Below are positions 41,663 through 50,133 of a stretch of 64,000 nt of DNA, piece after piece; the first letter of the stretch is position 1, and every line of letters starts with the position of its first letter. The notes beneath the pieces are model-generated. The model had not been told where the DNA came from. It made no database searches and saw only the letters and a list, made by a program, of their open reading frames with translations. This DNA comes from Deltaproteobacteria bacterium (GTDB taxonomy: Bacteria > Myxococcota_A > Polyangia > GCA-2747355 > JADLHG01): positions 26,931-90,930 of the forward strand of contig JADLHG010000063.1 of the NCBI GenBank assembly GCA_020848905.1, read 5' to 3'. A program made the position numbers and the translations under genes.

Positions 41663-43372
41663 ATGGCCCAGGGAAACTTCGCGCCCAATGAGATGCGCAA
41701 GTGCGACACGACGGGGTTGCCCGTCTGTCTGCACGCGCAGCGCTACATCAAGCTCAACGCCGTCTTCGCGGTGATCTTCCTGCTCGTCGGGGGGATCGCC
41801 GCGCTTCTGCTCGGCCTCACCCGCTGGCCGGCCGTCCACCTGCTGCCCGCGGACTGGTACTACCGGATGGTGACCGTCCACGGTCTGAGCATGCTGATCT
41901 TCTGGATCATCTTCATGGAGATCGCCATCCTCTACTTCGCCGGCACGACGCTGCTCAACTCGCGTTTGGCCTCGAAAAAGATCGCCGCCCTCTCGTTCTT
42001 CCTCATGCTGGTCGGGGCCCTGATGGTCGAGACGATCATCTGGATGGGCAAGGCCGACGTGATGATGACCTCCTACGCGCCGCTCAAGGCCCATCCGGCC
42101 TTCTACCTCGGCATCATTCTCTTCGCGGTCGGTGCGATCTTCGGCGTGGCGAACTTCTTCGGCTGCCTCTACATCGCGAAGCGCGATAAGACCTACGAGG
42201 GCTCGGTGCCGCTCGTGGTCTTCGGCGCCACGGCTGCGGCGATCATCGCGGCGGTGACCCTGCTCCACGGCGCGATCGTGATGATCCCCACCTTCCTCTG
42301 GTCGGTCGGCGTCCTCGATAAGATCGATCCGGCGTGGTACCGCATCACCTGGTGGGGCCTCGGCCACATGTCGCAGCAGATCAACGTCTGCGCGATGGTC
42401 TCCGTGTGGTACTTCCTGGGCACGCTGACCACGGGGGCCAAGCCGCTCAACCAGGCGGTCTGCCGCGTGGCCTTCATGCTCTACATCCTCTTCATCAATC
42501 TCGCGTCGGCCCACCACCTCCTCGTGGACCCGGGCGTCGGCGCGGGCTGGAAGATCTGGAACACCTCGTACGCCATGTACCTCGCGGTCCTCGCCTCCAT
42601 GATCCACGGCTTCACCGTGCCCGCCTCGGTCGAGGTGGCCATGCGCGGCAAGGGGCACGATCGCGGTCTCTTCGGCTGGCTGGCCGCCGCACCGTGGGGG
42701 AACCCGGGCTTTTCGGGCTTCTTCCTCTCGCTCGTGATCTTCGGCTTCCTCGGCGGCATCACCGGCGTGACCCTCGGAACGCAGCAGATCAACATCATCG
42801 CGCACAACACGCTGCGCATCCCGGGGCACTTCCACTCCACCGTCGTGGGCGGAACGACGCTGGCCTTCATGGCGCTGGCCTACTACGTGGTGCCGCTCAT
42901 CTTCCAGAAGGAGTACCCGGCCAAGGCCCTGGCGCGCATTCAGCCCTTCCTCTTCGCCATCGGCATCGTGCTCGTCTCCGTGGGCATGTCGTTCGCCGGT
43001 TCGTACGGCGTTCCCCGCCGTCACTGGGACGTGGAGTTCTCGGGCGCGCAGCTTTCCGCCGGTTTCACCTCCGGCGCGCACCTGATGCTCGGCCTCGTCG
43101 GCGTTGGCGCGATCCTGGCCTTCACCGCGCTCTTCATCTTCATCGGGCTCACGGTGTGGGCGGTCTTCTTCGGCCGCTCGAACGCGGGGCGCGCGATGGA
43201 GAGCTGGGGCGAGGTCAAGCCGGCCACGGCGAGTGCGGCTCCTGCGGCGCACGGCCACGACGGGCATCGGACCCCGGGCACCATGGTGCTCGCGCTGGTG
43301 CTGCTCATCTCCTTCGCGGTCTACTACTTCGCCAACTGGAAGGCCCTGGCCGACGTCTGGCACGTGAGGTAG
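41663..43372 (+). CDS. B-family-like heme-copper reductase subunit I with Gln for the active-site Tyr; candidate NO reductase
   Basis: A 569-residue protein with about thirteen helices. All six metal-binding His are visible: His73 and His391 (low-spin heme), His389 (high-spin heme), and His235, His284, His285 (copper or iron site). The segment APWGNPGFSGFFLSLVIFGFLGGITG and IAHNTLRIPGHFH resemble ba3-type oxidases. In ba3 the first site is GH-P-V-V-Y, with the cross-linked Tyr four residues after His; here it is GHMSQQI, so Gln239 takes the place of Tyr. Loss of this Tyr marks NO reductases that evolved from oxygen reductases, and I recall that eNOR uses Gln here. The C-terminal tail is His-rich. 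It could instead be an atypical oxygen reductase. Confidence 0.8.
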   Translation: MAQGNFAPNEMRKCDTTGLPVCLHAQRYIKLNAVFAVIFLLVGGIAALLLGLTRWPAVHLLPADWYYRMVTVHGLSMLIFWIIFMEIAILYFAGTTLLNSRLASKKIAALSFFLMLVGALMVETIIWMGKADVMMTSYAPLKAHPAFYLGIILFAVGAIFGVANFFGCLYIAKRDKTYEGSVPLVVFGATAAAIIAAVTLLHGAIVMIPTFLWSVGVLDKIDPAWYRITWWGLGHMSQQINVCAMVSVWYFLGTLTTGAKPLNQAVCRVAFMLYILFINLASAHHLLVDPGVGAGWKIWNTSYAMYLAVLASMIHGFTVPASVEVAMRGKGHDRGLFGWLAAAPWGNPGFSGFFLSLVIFGFLGGITGVTLGTQQINIIAHNTLRIPGHFHSTVVGGTTLAFMALAYYVVPLIFQKEYPAKALARIQPFLFAIGIVLVSVGMSFAGSYGVPRRHWDVEFSGAQLSAGFTSGAHLMLGLVGVGAILAFTALFIFIGLTVWAVFFGRSNAGRAMESWGEVKPATASAAPAAHGHDGHRTPGTMVLALVLLISFAVYYFANWKALADVWHVR

Positions 43373-43403
43373 TTTCGTCGTAACCCCCCTGGAGTACCCC
43401 CCC

Positions 43404-44351
43404 ATGACCACGCAGACCCTCGAAGATCGGCGGACCCGCCCGCTGGTCTGGGTGCAGCACGTCCTGTCGAGCTGGCGCCTGCCGATCTTCGTCCTTTCGC
43501 TCTTGCTCTTCCTCAACCTGCTCCTGCTCGCGCTGCTGCTTCTGCCCGCCTCGGGCAGCAAGCTCGGCGCCTTCGCCGAGGACTTCCGCATCTGGTGCTT
43601 CGGCTACGATCCTCTGACGGGGCGCCACAGCGTGACCCAGATCGTGGCCGTCTTCAGCGAGCCGGTGATTCTCGCGCTCATCATCGTGGGGGTGTGGTGG
43701 ACGCCGCTCAAGGGCCTGCTCGCGGGGCCCAAGCGCGCGGCCCTGCCCTGGGTGGGAGCGGCCCTGGCCCTCGCGGTGGGGGCGGCGGTGCTGGTCACCA
43801 CCATGGAGCGGACCCAGGCCGGCGGTCCGCAGCCCTTTCCCGCGGAGAGGTTGCGGGTGGCGCTCCATCCGCCCGCCTTCGAGCTCACGAATCACACGGG
43901 TGAGAAGCTGAGCCTTGCGGCGCTGAAGGGGAAGGTCGTCCTGATCACCGCCGTCTACGCCACGTGCGGCCACACCTGCCCCATGATCCTCGGGCAGGCC
44001 AAGCGCGCGGTGGCCAAGCTCTCGGCCGCCGAGAAGAGGGACCTACGGGTCATCGGCATCACGCTCGACCCCGAGCGGGACGACCCGAAGGCCATGGCCT
44101 CGATGGCGGCCGGTCAGGAGGTCGAGGCGCCGCTCTTCAACCTGCTCTCCGGAGAGTCGAAGCTCGTGAACCGCATCCTCGATGAGCTCCAGGTGGCTCG
44201 CAAGCGCGACAAGAAGACGGGCGTGATCGATCACGCGAACGTCTTCTTCGTCCTTGACCGCCGTGGCAAGATTGCCTACCGGTTGACCCTCGGACCGCAG
44301 CAGGAGCGGTGGCTGGGAAGCGCGCTGAAGGTCTTGCTGCGAGAAAGCTAG
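43404..44351 (+). CDS. Sco/SenC-like copper chaperone with an N-terminal membrane domain
   Basis: A 315-residue protein. The N-terminal half has three hydrophobic segments (about 25-48, 75-98, 113-132), and the C-terminal half is a thioredoxin-fold Sco domain. The copper site is TCGHTC (Cys188, Cys192) with His277 in DHANVFF, matching the CxxxC plus distal His of Sco proteins. Sco proteins insert copper into the CuA site of subunit II. Usual Sco proteins have one N-terminal helix, so the multi-helix extension is a variation. It starts 31 nt after subunit I and ends 6 nt before the cytochrome b fusion. Confidence 0.85.
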   Translation: MTTQTLEDRRTRPLVWVQHVLSSWRLPIFVLSLLLFLNLLLLALLLLPASGSKLGAFAEDFRIWCFGYDPLTGRHSVTQIVAVFSEPVILALIIVGVWWTPLKGLLAGPKRAALPWVGAALALAVGAAVLVTTMERTQAGGPQPFPAERLRVALHPPAFELTNHTGEKLSLAALKGKVVLITAVYATCGHTCPMILGQAKRAVAKLSAAEKRDLRVIGITLDPERDDPKAMASMAAGQEVEAPLFNLLSGESKLVNRILDELQVARKRDKKTGVIDHANVFFVLDRRGKIAYRLTLGPQQERWLGSALKVLLRES

Positions 44352-44357
44352 GCAGTA

Positions 44358-46532
44358 TTGCTCGACAAAGTCCCCTGCGACGACGCGAGCGCCCCCGACG
44401 GCGCGGCGCCCAGCTCCGCCACGGAAACCGCTTCGCCCCCCCCCGGGGAGCCGAAGCTGCCGCCCTTGCCCGGGCCCGTCGTCAAGCACACGAGCGCCAT
44501 GCCGCCGGTTCGGGGCCAGGTCTTGCTCAAACCGGTCGACCGGGGCCTGACCTGGCTCGCCGACCTCGTGCGTCGCGCGGTCCCCGACGAGGTGAACCCG
44601 GTGATCCAGACCGGCGCCGTGGCGAACATCTCGTTGCTCATCGCCTGCGCCACGGGAGTCCTGCTGCTCATCTGGTACAGCTCGAGCGTGCACCAGGCGC
44701 ACGAGTCGCTCGAGGCCATGCGCCAGGCGCCGCTCACCGCGCAGCTCGTGCGCTCCCTCCATCGCTACAGCTCCGACGCCTGCATGCTCTTCGTGGTGCT
44801 CCACGCGTCCCAGTACTTTTTCGCGCGCCGCTTCACGGGGGCGCGGTGGCTGGCCTGGATCACGGGGCTCTTCCTCATCGGCTCGCTCTGGTTCGTGGGC
44901 TGGCTCGGCTACTGGCTGGTCTGGGACGAGCGGGGCAAGCAGGTGGCGCTGGCCTCGGCGAAGCTGCTCGACGTGCTCCCCATCTTCGCCGACCCGCTCG
45001 GCCGGTCGTTTCTCACCGACTCGAGCGTCAACTCGCTCCTCTTCTTCATGGTCTTCTTCTTCCACATGCTCCTGCCGCTCGGCATGGGCATCGCACTCTG
45101 GCTGCACATCACGCGCTGCAGTCGGCCGAACTTCCTCGGTACCTGGAAGCTGGCGGCGTGGGTCCTGGGCTCGCTGGTGGTGCTGTCGCTCGTGCTGCCG
45201 GCCTTCAGCGTCGGCCCGGCGAAGATGCTCGCGCCCCCGACGAAGCACGGCATCGACTGGTGGTACCTCATGCCCATCGCCTTCGCCGACCGGCTGAGCG
45301 GCGGGATGCTCTGGGCGCTCACCCTGCTCGTCTCGCTCGTGCTCTACGGCGCCCCGTGGTGGATGCGCAAGGCGCGGGTGCGGCCGGCGGTGGTCAGCGA
45401 GGAGGCCTGCACCTCCTGCGAGAAGTGCTACAACGACTGCCCCTACGGCGCGATCTCCATGGTGCCGCGCAGCGACGGTCGGAACTACCCGAGCCGCGCG
45501 CAGGTCGACCCGAGCCGCTGCGTGGGCTGCGGCATCTGTGCCGGGTCGTGCGACTCGGCGGGGATCGGGCTGCCGTGGTTGCCAGTCTGGGATCAGCGTC
45601 GCCGCATCGAGTCCTGGGTCGAGGAGCAGACCGCAGGGGAGAAGAAGCCCTACCTGGCGCTCGTGTGCGCCGAGTCGGCGGGCCAGGGGCTCTCCGTGGA
45701 GCCGGAGAGCGGCGCGTGCAGCGAGCTGCCGGGCTACCGCGTGCTGCCCATCCCGTGCTCGGGCTGGGTGCATCCGCTGTCGATCGAGCGGGCGCTGAAG
45801 CGCGGCGCGGAGGGCGTGCTCGTGGTCGGCTGCAGCCCCGGCGGCTGCCGGTACCGCGAGGGGGGAGCCTGGACCGAGCTGCGCCTCGCGGGGCAGCGAG
45901 AGCCCGTGCTGCGACACGACAAGGTCGACGCGGCGCGCGTGCGGTTTCTGCGCCTCGATTCCCCCGAGCGCGGACGTCTCGTCGAGGAGGCGCGGGCCTT
46001 TCGGGAGGGACGGTTGAGCTCGCAGCGACGGAGCGTTTCCCGCATGCGGAGCGTTCCGGCGGGTGCCGCGATTGCCGCGGCCTTGGGCGCCGTGACCTTC
46101 CTGCCGAGCGACCTCGCGTACAGCACGCCGCCGCGGACCTCGGCCGAGCTGCTCGTGTCGGTCAAGCATCCGGGGCGCGCCGGCGACCAGTGCCGCAAGG
46201 TCAGCCCCGAGGAGCTGGCCAAGCTCCCGCCGCACATGCGCAGGCCCACGATCTGCGAGCGCGGCCGGGCGTCGGTGCGCGTCCGGGTCAGCGTGGACGG
46301 TCGGGTGCTGCTCGAGCGGCCCTTCGCCCCGCGGGGGATCTTCGGCGACGGCAACAGCATCGCCATCGAACGGTTCCCGGTGGCCTCGGGGAAGCACCGC
46401 GTGGTGGTGGAGCTCGGCGAGACCCGCGACCCCAAGGAGTGGAGCTTCCGCAGCGAAAAGGAGGTCACCTTCGAGGGCCTGGTCCGCCGCGTGGTGCTCT
46501 ACGACCGGCTGGCGGGTTTCACGTGGCATTGA
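44358..46532 (+). CDS. cytochrome b - 2[4Fe-4S] ferredoxin - MvhD-like fusion protein
   Basis: A 724-residue protein with a rare domain order (residue numbers from the first possible start). Residues about 60-335 are a cytochrome b6/bc1-type N-domain with four heme-ligand His: His135 and His149 (14 apart) and His236 and His250 (14 apart). Two [4Fe-4S] motifs follow: Cys351-354-357-361 and Cys388-391-394-398. An MvhD/FlpD-like domain spans about 430-550, with Cys437, Cys467 and GCSPGGC (492-497). A last membrane helix near 567-585 and a beta-rich domain end the protein. The start is uncertain: TTG 44358 lacks a good ribosome site; ATG 44499 is an alternative that keeps all motifs. It should carry electrons between quinone, iron-sulfur centres and a redox partner for the reductase cluster; its real partner is unknown. 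Confidence 0.75.
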   Translation: MLDKVPCDDASAPDGAAPSSATETASPPPGEPKLPPLPGPVVKHTSAMPPVRGQVLLKPVDRGLTWLADLVRRAVPDEVNPVIQTGAVANISLLIACATGVLLLIWYSSSVHQAHESLEAMRQAPLTAQLVRSLHRYSSDACMLFVVLHASQYFFARRFTGARWLAWITGLFLIGSLWFVGWLGYWLVWDERGKQVALASAKLLDVLPIFADPLGRSFLTDSSVNSLLFFMVFFFHMLLPLGMGIALWLHITRCSRPNFLGTWKLAAWVLGSLVVLSLVLPAFSVGPAKMLAPPTKHGIDWWYLMPIAFADRLSGGMLWALTLLVSLVLYGAPWWMRKARVRPAVVSEEACTSCEKCYNDCPYGAISMVPRSDGRNYPSRAQVDPSRCVGCGICAGSCDSAGIGLPWLPVWDQRRRIESWVEEQTAGEKKPYLALVCAESAGQGLSVEPESGACSELPGYRVLPIPCSGWVHPLSIERALKRGAEGVLVVGCSPGGCRYREGGAWTELRLAGQREPVLRHDKVDAARVRFLRLDSPERGRLVEEARAFREGRLSSQRRSVSRMRSVPAGAAIAAALGAVTFLPSDLAYSTPPRTSAELLVSVKHPGRAGDQCRKVSPEELAKLPPHMRRPTICERGRASVRVRVSVDGRVLLERPFAPRGIFGDGNSIAIERFPVASGKHRVVVELGETRDPKEWSFRSEKEVTFEGLVRRVVLYDRLAGFTWH

Positions 46533-46584
46533 GCTGCGTGGCCGCAGGTGCGGCGCGCCGTCTCGGCCAGTTTCTGGCGACGCA

Positions 46585-46614
46585 TTGGCTAAACTAAAGC
46601 CTATCCGCTATAAT
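46585..46614 (+). promoter_or_regulatory. sigma-70 type promoter, leaderless arrangement
   Basis: TTGGCT (46585-46590) and the perfect -10 TATAAT (46609-46614) are separated by 18 nt. The next gene starts at ATG 46622, so the expected transcription start coincides with the ATG. No Shine-Dalgarno sequence is present. The AT-rich stretch is unlike the surrounding DNA. Confidence 0.7.
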
Positions 46615-46621
46615 TTAGACA

Positions 46622-47320
46622 ATGGTCGTTGCTGGCCGCTTACGCACACATCCCGTTCTCTCCGTAGCAGAAGCAGCCCTCCAGCTCCGGCGGAATCCGG
46701 CCCGGGTTCGGGCGATGATCGCGGCCGGGCTTCTCGACGCGGACAAGATCGGGGGCCGATGGCTGGTCCACGCCGATAGCGTCGAGCGGCGACGGGAAGC
46801 GCAGGTTCAGCCGGGACGACTCTTCAGCGCCAGGAGGGCCTGGGGGGTTCTCTTCATCGCGGCCGGGATGCGTCCCGACTGGCTGGCCCCATCGGAGCTC
46901 TCGCGGCTCAGGCGCCGAGTGAGGGAGGTCTCCCTCGAGGATCTTTCGCCTCGGCTGCGTAGCCGGGCCGTGCTTCATGGGCTGCGGGCTCATCCCTCCG
47001 ACCTGCCGCGAATCGCCGAAAACCGCTCCCTCGTGCGCGCTGGGATCAGCGCTGCCCCTCAATACGGCGTGGACCTCGCTCCCTCCGCCGGCATGCTGGA
47101 CGGGTATCTCCCGGCCAAGCGCTTGGCCCCCCTCGTCAAGAAGTACGCCCTCCAGCCCGGCCCGAAGCCCAATCTGATTCTGCGCGTCGTACAGGGCACG
47201 TGGCCGTTCGAGGCCGGCATCGCCATGGCTCCCGCGGTTGTCGTTGGCCTGGATCTGTTCGAGTCGGATGACCCTCGCCTCCGGCGGGCCGGCCGGGAGT
47301 TGCTGCGGAGGGCGCGATGA
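46622..47320 (+). CDS. HTH DNA-binding protein, possible antitoxin-like regulator
   Basis: A 232-residue protein. Residues about 11-55 (VLSVAEAALQLRRNPARVRAMIAAGLLDADKIGGRWLVHADSVERR) are an excisionase-type helix-turn-helix. The C-terminal part (LRVVQGTWPFEAGIAMAPAVVVGLDLFESDDPRLRRAGRELL) resembles the C-terminal region of proteins paired with AbiEii-type nucleotidyltransferase toxins. I therefore suggest an antitoxin or a regulator of that kind, with low certainty. It has its own strong promoter (46585-46614) and is probably translated from a leaderless transcript. Its stop overlaps the next start (ATGA at 47317), which is how toxin-antitoxin pairs are often arranged. Confidence 0.6.
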   Translation: MVVAGRLRTHPVLSVAEAALQLRRNPARVRAMIAAGLLDADKIGGRWLVHADSVERRREAQVQPGRLFSARRAWGVLFIAAGMRPDWLAPSELSRLRRRVREVSLEDLSPRLRSRAVLHGLRAHPSDLPRIAENRSLVRAGISAAPQYGVDLAPSAGMLDGYLPAKRLAPLVKKYALQPGPKPNLILRVVQGTWPFEAGIAMAPAVVVGLDLFESDDPRLRRAGRELLRRAR

Positions 47321-47451
47321 TCGATCTGGTCGCCCAGGACGCGCTCACGGCGGCCATCTGGGACCGGCTCCTGATGCGACGGAGCGATTCTCTCATCAAG
47401 TCGGCCCGCGGTGGTTCGTGCCTCCGGCGCCCCACTTGCGCTACCATTTGA
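47317..47451 (+). CDS. 44-residue protein coupled to the HTH gene; possible truncated partner
   Basis: An open frame of 44 codons starts at ATG 47317, overlapping the stop of the HTH gene by 4 nt. Its translation begins MIDLVAQDALTAAIWDRLLMRRSDS and ends TCATI. The ATGA overlap argues that it is translated, but it is much shorter than any toxin expected to pair with such a regulator and has no recognisable domain. It may be the stump of a larger partner truncated by a stop or deletion, or a chance frame. Confidence 0.3.
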   Translation: MIDLVAQDALTAAIWDRLLMRRSDSLIKSARGGSCLRRPTCATI

Positions 47452-47457
47452 CGCTGC

Positions 47458-48243
47458 ATGACCTTCCGAGGATGGATCGGCCGACGAGCCTGGGTTGCGA
47501 TCGCGCTGGTCGGGATGGGGTGCGAGCGAAACGGCTCGCCCGCGAGCCTCTGTTCCCCGCCCGCGCCGTGCGGGTTGCCCTGCTGTACGAGCGCCGAGGA
47601 GTGCCGGGCGAGCGTCTGTGAGGGTGTGCTCTGGGTCTGCCGCCGCCTCGGCGACGAGAGCTTCGGCTGGGTCGAGAACGGCCAGCGCTGCGTGGCGCCC
47701 CCGACGGACGGCGGCGGGGGGCCGGTCGACCTGCGCATCGGGGCGAGGGACGCTTCGCCCGACAGGCTTCGCGCGGACAGCCAGACGAGCTGCACCGGCA
47801 CCTCGTGCGGGGCCCACGCCGCGTGCGGCAGCGCGGGGTGCGGCTGCGTGAAGGGCTACGCGAACCTCGACGGCCGCTGGGACAACGGCTGCGAGGCGCT
47901 GCACCCGACCTGCGCCGCGAACAACTGCGACGCCTGCCCCGACGGCTACTGCGGGGTCAACGCGCGCTGCACCGATCGCGGCAAGTGCCGCTGCGCGAGC
48001 GGCGCGTGGCGCAACCTGGACGAGGACTGGAAGAACGGGTGCGAGACGCCGTCCATCGACTGTCGTCCGGACAACTGCAACGCCTGCTACACGGCGTACT
48101 GCGGCCCTCAGGCCCAGTGCCAGATGAGCATCTGCGGCTGCGATACGCCGGGGTACGCGAACTGCGACGGCCTCTGGGAGCAGAACGGGTGCGAGTGCAA
48201 GGGGACCTGCGGCGGCGACGGGAAGTGCCGGCCGAGCCCCTGA
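47458..48243 (+). CDS. Cys-rich lipoprotein with EGF-like repeats
   Basis: A 261-residue lipoprotein (lipobox LVGMGC near residue 22). After a first Cys cluster and a Gly/Asp-rich linker, residues about 110-261 contain Cys-rich repeats of 40-50 residues, each with C-x3-NC-x2-CP/CY, a central YCGxxAxC and a CxC-x4-Y/W-xN motif (for example CDACPDGYCGVNARCTDRGKCRCASGAW and CNACYTAYCGPQAQCQMSICGC), as in EGF-like or other disulfide-rich surface modules. The function is unknown. It begins a few nt after the 44-residue frame. Confidence 0.65.
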   Translation: MTFRGWIGRRAWVAIALVGMGCERNGSPASLCSPPAPCGLPCCTSAEECRASVCEGVLWVCRRLGDESFGWVENGQRCVAPPTDGGGGPVDLRIGARDASPDRLRADSQTSCTGTSCGAHAACGSAGCGCVKGYANLDGRWDNGCEALHPTCAANNCDACPDGYCGVNARCTDRGKCRCASGAWRNLDEDWKNGCETPSIDCRPDNCNACYTAYCGPQAQCQMSICGCDTPGYANCDGLWEQNGCECKGTCGGDGKCRPSP

Positions 48244-48257
48244 GCGCGCCCTGACGG

Positions 48258-48303
48258 CGGGCCGGAGAGAGGCTCGCCTGCGGGCCGGAGAGACGCGCGC
48301 CTG
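48258..48303. repeat. two tandem copies of a 23-nt repeat
   Basis: A 23-nt unit starting CGGGCCGGAGAGA is repeated in tandem at 48258-48280 and 48281-48303, with 21 of 23 positions identical. It lies in the 147-nt gap between the Cys-rich lipoprotein and the histidine kinase, starting 15 nt after the stop. A role is not evident. Confidence 0.5.
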
Positions 48304-48390
48304 CTGCCTGGCATGACCCCTGCGGATCGCCCGCGATCACAAATGCCTCGCAGCTAGCCCGCTACGTGGGGGCGTGGTAACACACCGCCG

Positions 48391-50133
48391 ATGGCCCTCC
48401 AGGCCTCCACCGTACGCCGCGTAGAAACGCTGCTCGCGCCCCGGGGAGAGCTGCGGGCGCTCGCCGCGTGGCTCCTCGGGCTGCGCTGGGTGGCGGTGGC
48501 CGCGCTCGTCGTGGTGGTCGTCCTCTCCACCTCCGTGAGTCATCGCGTGGGCGAAGGGGCTGCGGCGGGTCTCTACGGCCTGGTCGGCGTGCTCGCGGCC
48601 TTCAACGCCGCGCTCTCGGTAGCCGGGCCGAGCCGCCTCGCCTCCGAGCTGGCCCTCGGCCTGCAGATCGGCGGCGACGTCTTGATCCTCGGAGGGCTCG
48701 TCCACCTCGCCGGCGGCATCGCGAACCCCTTCTCCGGCTTCTTCGTCTTCCACGCGGTCATCGCCAGCCTGGTGCTCAAGCCGACGCAGGCGGCGCGCTT
48801 CGCGGCCTTCATCGCCGGCTTCGTGTTGCTCCTCACGGCGGCCGAGGCCTCGGGGTGGCTCGCGCCGAGCTGTCTGCGCGACGCGCGCGGGATCTGCCAG
48901 CCCGCCGGCGACGCGCTCGAGCTGCTGGCCTACGGCCTCGGGGTGTCGGTGCTCGTGGCCGGGTGCGCGGCGATCGTGATCGCGCTCCACGCGCAATCGC
49001 GGCGGGACCGCGACGAGCTGCGCGAGGCCACCGAGCAGCTCGCCGCCGAAGCCGCCAGACTCGACGGCGCGCGTTCGGAGCTGGCCGTCGCGCAGGAGAA
49101 GCTGCAGTCCATCGTGCAGTGCATGGCAGACGCCGTGATCTTCGCCACCCCCGATGGCAAGGTGCTGCTCCACAACAAGGCCGCGGCCGAGCTCTGGCAG
49201 GGTGAAGCTCAGGTGCCCCTCCACGCGCTCGAGGTCTGTCACACGCCGGCCTCCTGGGCTGCGGTCATGGCGAAGGTACAGGACCCCGCGCCGATCGAGG
49301 AGCACCCCGTCTTGCAGCTCAACGGTCGCGCGTACGAGGCCACCTACGCCCGGGTAAGCGGGCCGGCCGAGGAGCTCTACGGAGTCGTGATGGTGGCGCG
49401 TGACATCACCGAGCGCCTGGCCGAGCAGGCCTCGCACGTGCAACGCGAGCGGATGGCCACCGTGGGGCGTCTGGCCGCTGCTCTGGCGCACGAGCTCAAC
49501 AACCCGCTCGGGGCCATCGCGCTCTTCACCCAGCACGCCCTCAAGCACCTCGACCCCGGCGTGCCCCTGGCCGACCACCTCGGCACGGTGATGCGCAACG
49601 CGAACCTCTGCAAGAAGATCGTGCGCGACCTGCTCGAGTACGCCCGGCAGCGCCCTCCCGAGCGACGGGAGCTGGAGGTGCGTGACCTCCTCGACGACGT
49701 GGTGCGCACGCTGCAGCCGCAGGGCCAGCAGTCGCGCATCCTGCTGGTGACCGTCGTGCACGAGGGCGTTTCACGCCCGATCTTCGGCGACCCGGACCAG
49801 CTTCGACAGGTGCTGGTGAACCTGGGGCTCAACGCCATCGACGCCATGCCCGACGGAGGACGGCTCGTCTTCGCCGTGGACCGACTGCCCGATGGCGGCG
49901 TGCGCATCGACGTGCGCGACACCGGATCGGGGATCGCTCCCGAGGAGCTGGAGCGCGTCTTTCAGCCCTTTCATACCACCAAGGCCGAGGGGACGGGGCT
50001 CGGCCTGGCCGTTGCGCGCGACCTGGTCGCGGCGCACGGTGGACGGATCGACCTGACGAGCGACCTCGGGCGAGGGAGCACCTTCTCGGTGCTGCTGCCC
50101 GCGGCGCTCGAGGTGGCGGGAGAGGCGGCATGA
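48391..50133 (+). CDS. RegB-like sensor histidine kinase
   Basis: A 580-residue membrane histidine kinase. Residues 25-200 hold about six helices and include GGIANPF at 108-114, which fits GGxxNPF, the quinone-binding heptapeptide of RegB/PrrB. A PAS-like domain (about 240-345), a dimerisation domain with the phospho-acceptor His367 (ALAHELNNPLGAI) and a HATPase_c domain (GLGLAVARDLVAAHGG near the end) follow. It likely senses the quinone redox state, as RegB does, and phosphorylates the downstream regulator. The redox-active Cys described for RegB is not obvious. It overlaps the response-regulator gene by 4 nt (ATGA). Confidence 0.8.
   Translation: MALQASTVRRVETLLAPRGELRALAAWLLGLRWVAVAALVVVVVLSTSVSHRVGEGAAAGLYGLVGVLAAFNAALSVAGPSRLASELALGLQIGGDVLILGGLVHLAGGIANPFSGFFVFHAVIASLVLKPTQAARFAAFIAGFVLLLTAAEASGWLAPSCLRDARGICQPAGDALELLAYGLGVSVLVAGCAAIVIALHAQSRRDRDELREATEQLAAEAARLDGARSELAVAQEKLQSIVQCMADAVIFATPDGKVLLHNKAAAELWQGEAQVPLHALEVCHTPASWAAVMAKVQDPAPIEEHPVLQLNGRAYEATYARVSGPAEELYGVVMVARDITERLAEQASHVQRERMATVGRLAAALAHELNNPLGAIALFTQHALKHLDPGVPLADHLGTVMRNANLCKKIVRDLLEYARQRPPERRELEVRDLLDDVVRTLQPQGQQSRILLVTVVHEGVSRPIFGDPDQLRQVLVNLGLNAIDAMPDGGRLVFAVDRLPDGGVRIDVRDTGSGIAPEELERVFQPFHTTKAEGTGLGLAVARDLVAAHGGRIDLTSDLGRGSTFSVLLPAALEVAGEAA

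Noticed and set aside
41663..43372. Annotation as an ordinary cytochrome c oxidase subunit I
   Set aside because: Gln239 stands in place of the cross-linked Tyr; the usual oxygen-reductase label would hide that difference.
41054..43591. Long minus-strand frame (about 845 codons) over the heme-copper cluster
   Set aside because: It is antisense to the CuA and subunit I genes, with low-complexity charged sequence and no recognisable motif.
48258..48303. CRISPR-like array
   Set aside because: Only two tandem 23-nt copies with no spacers between them and no cas genes nearby.
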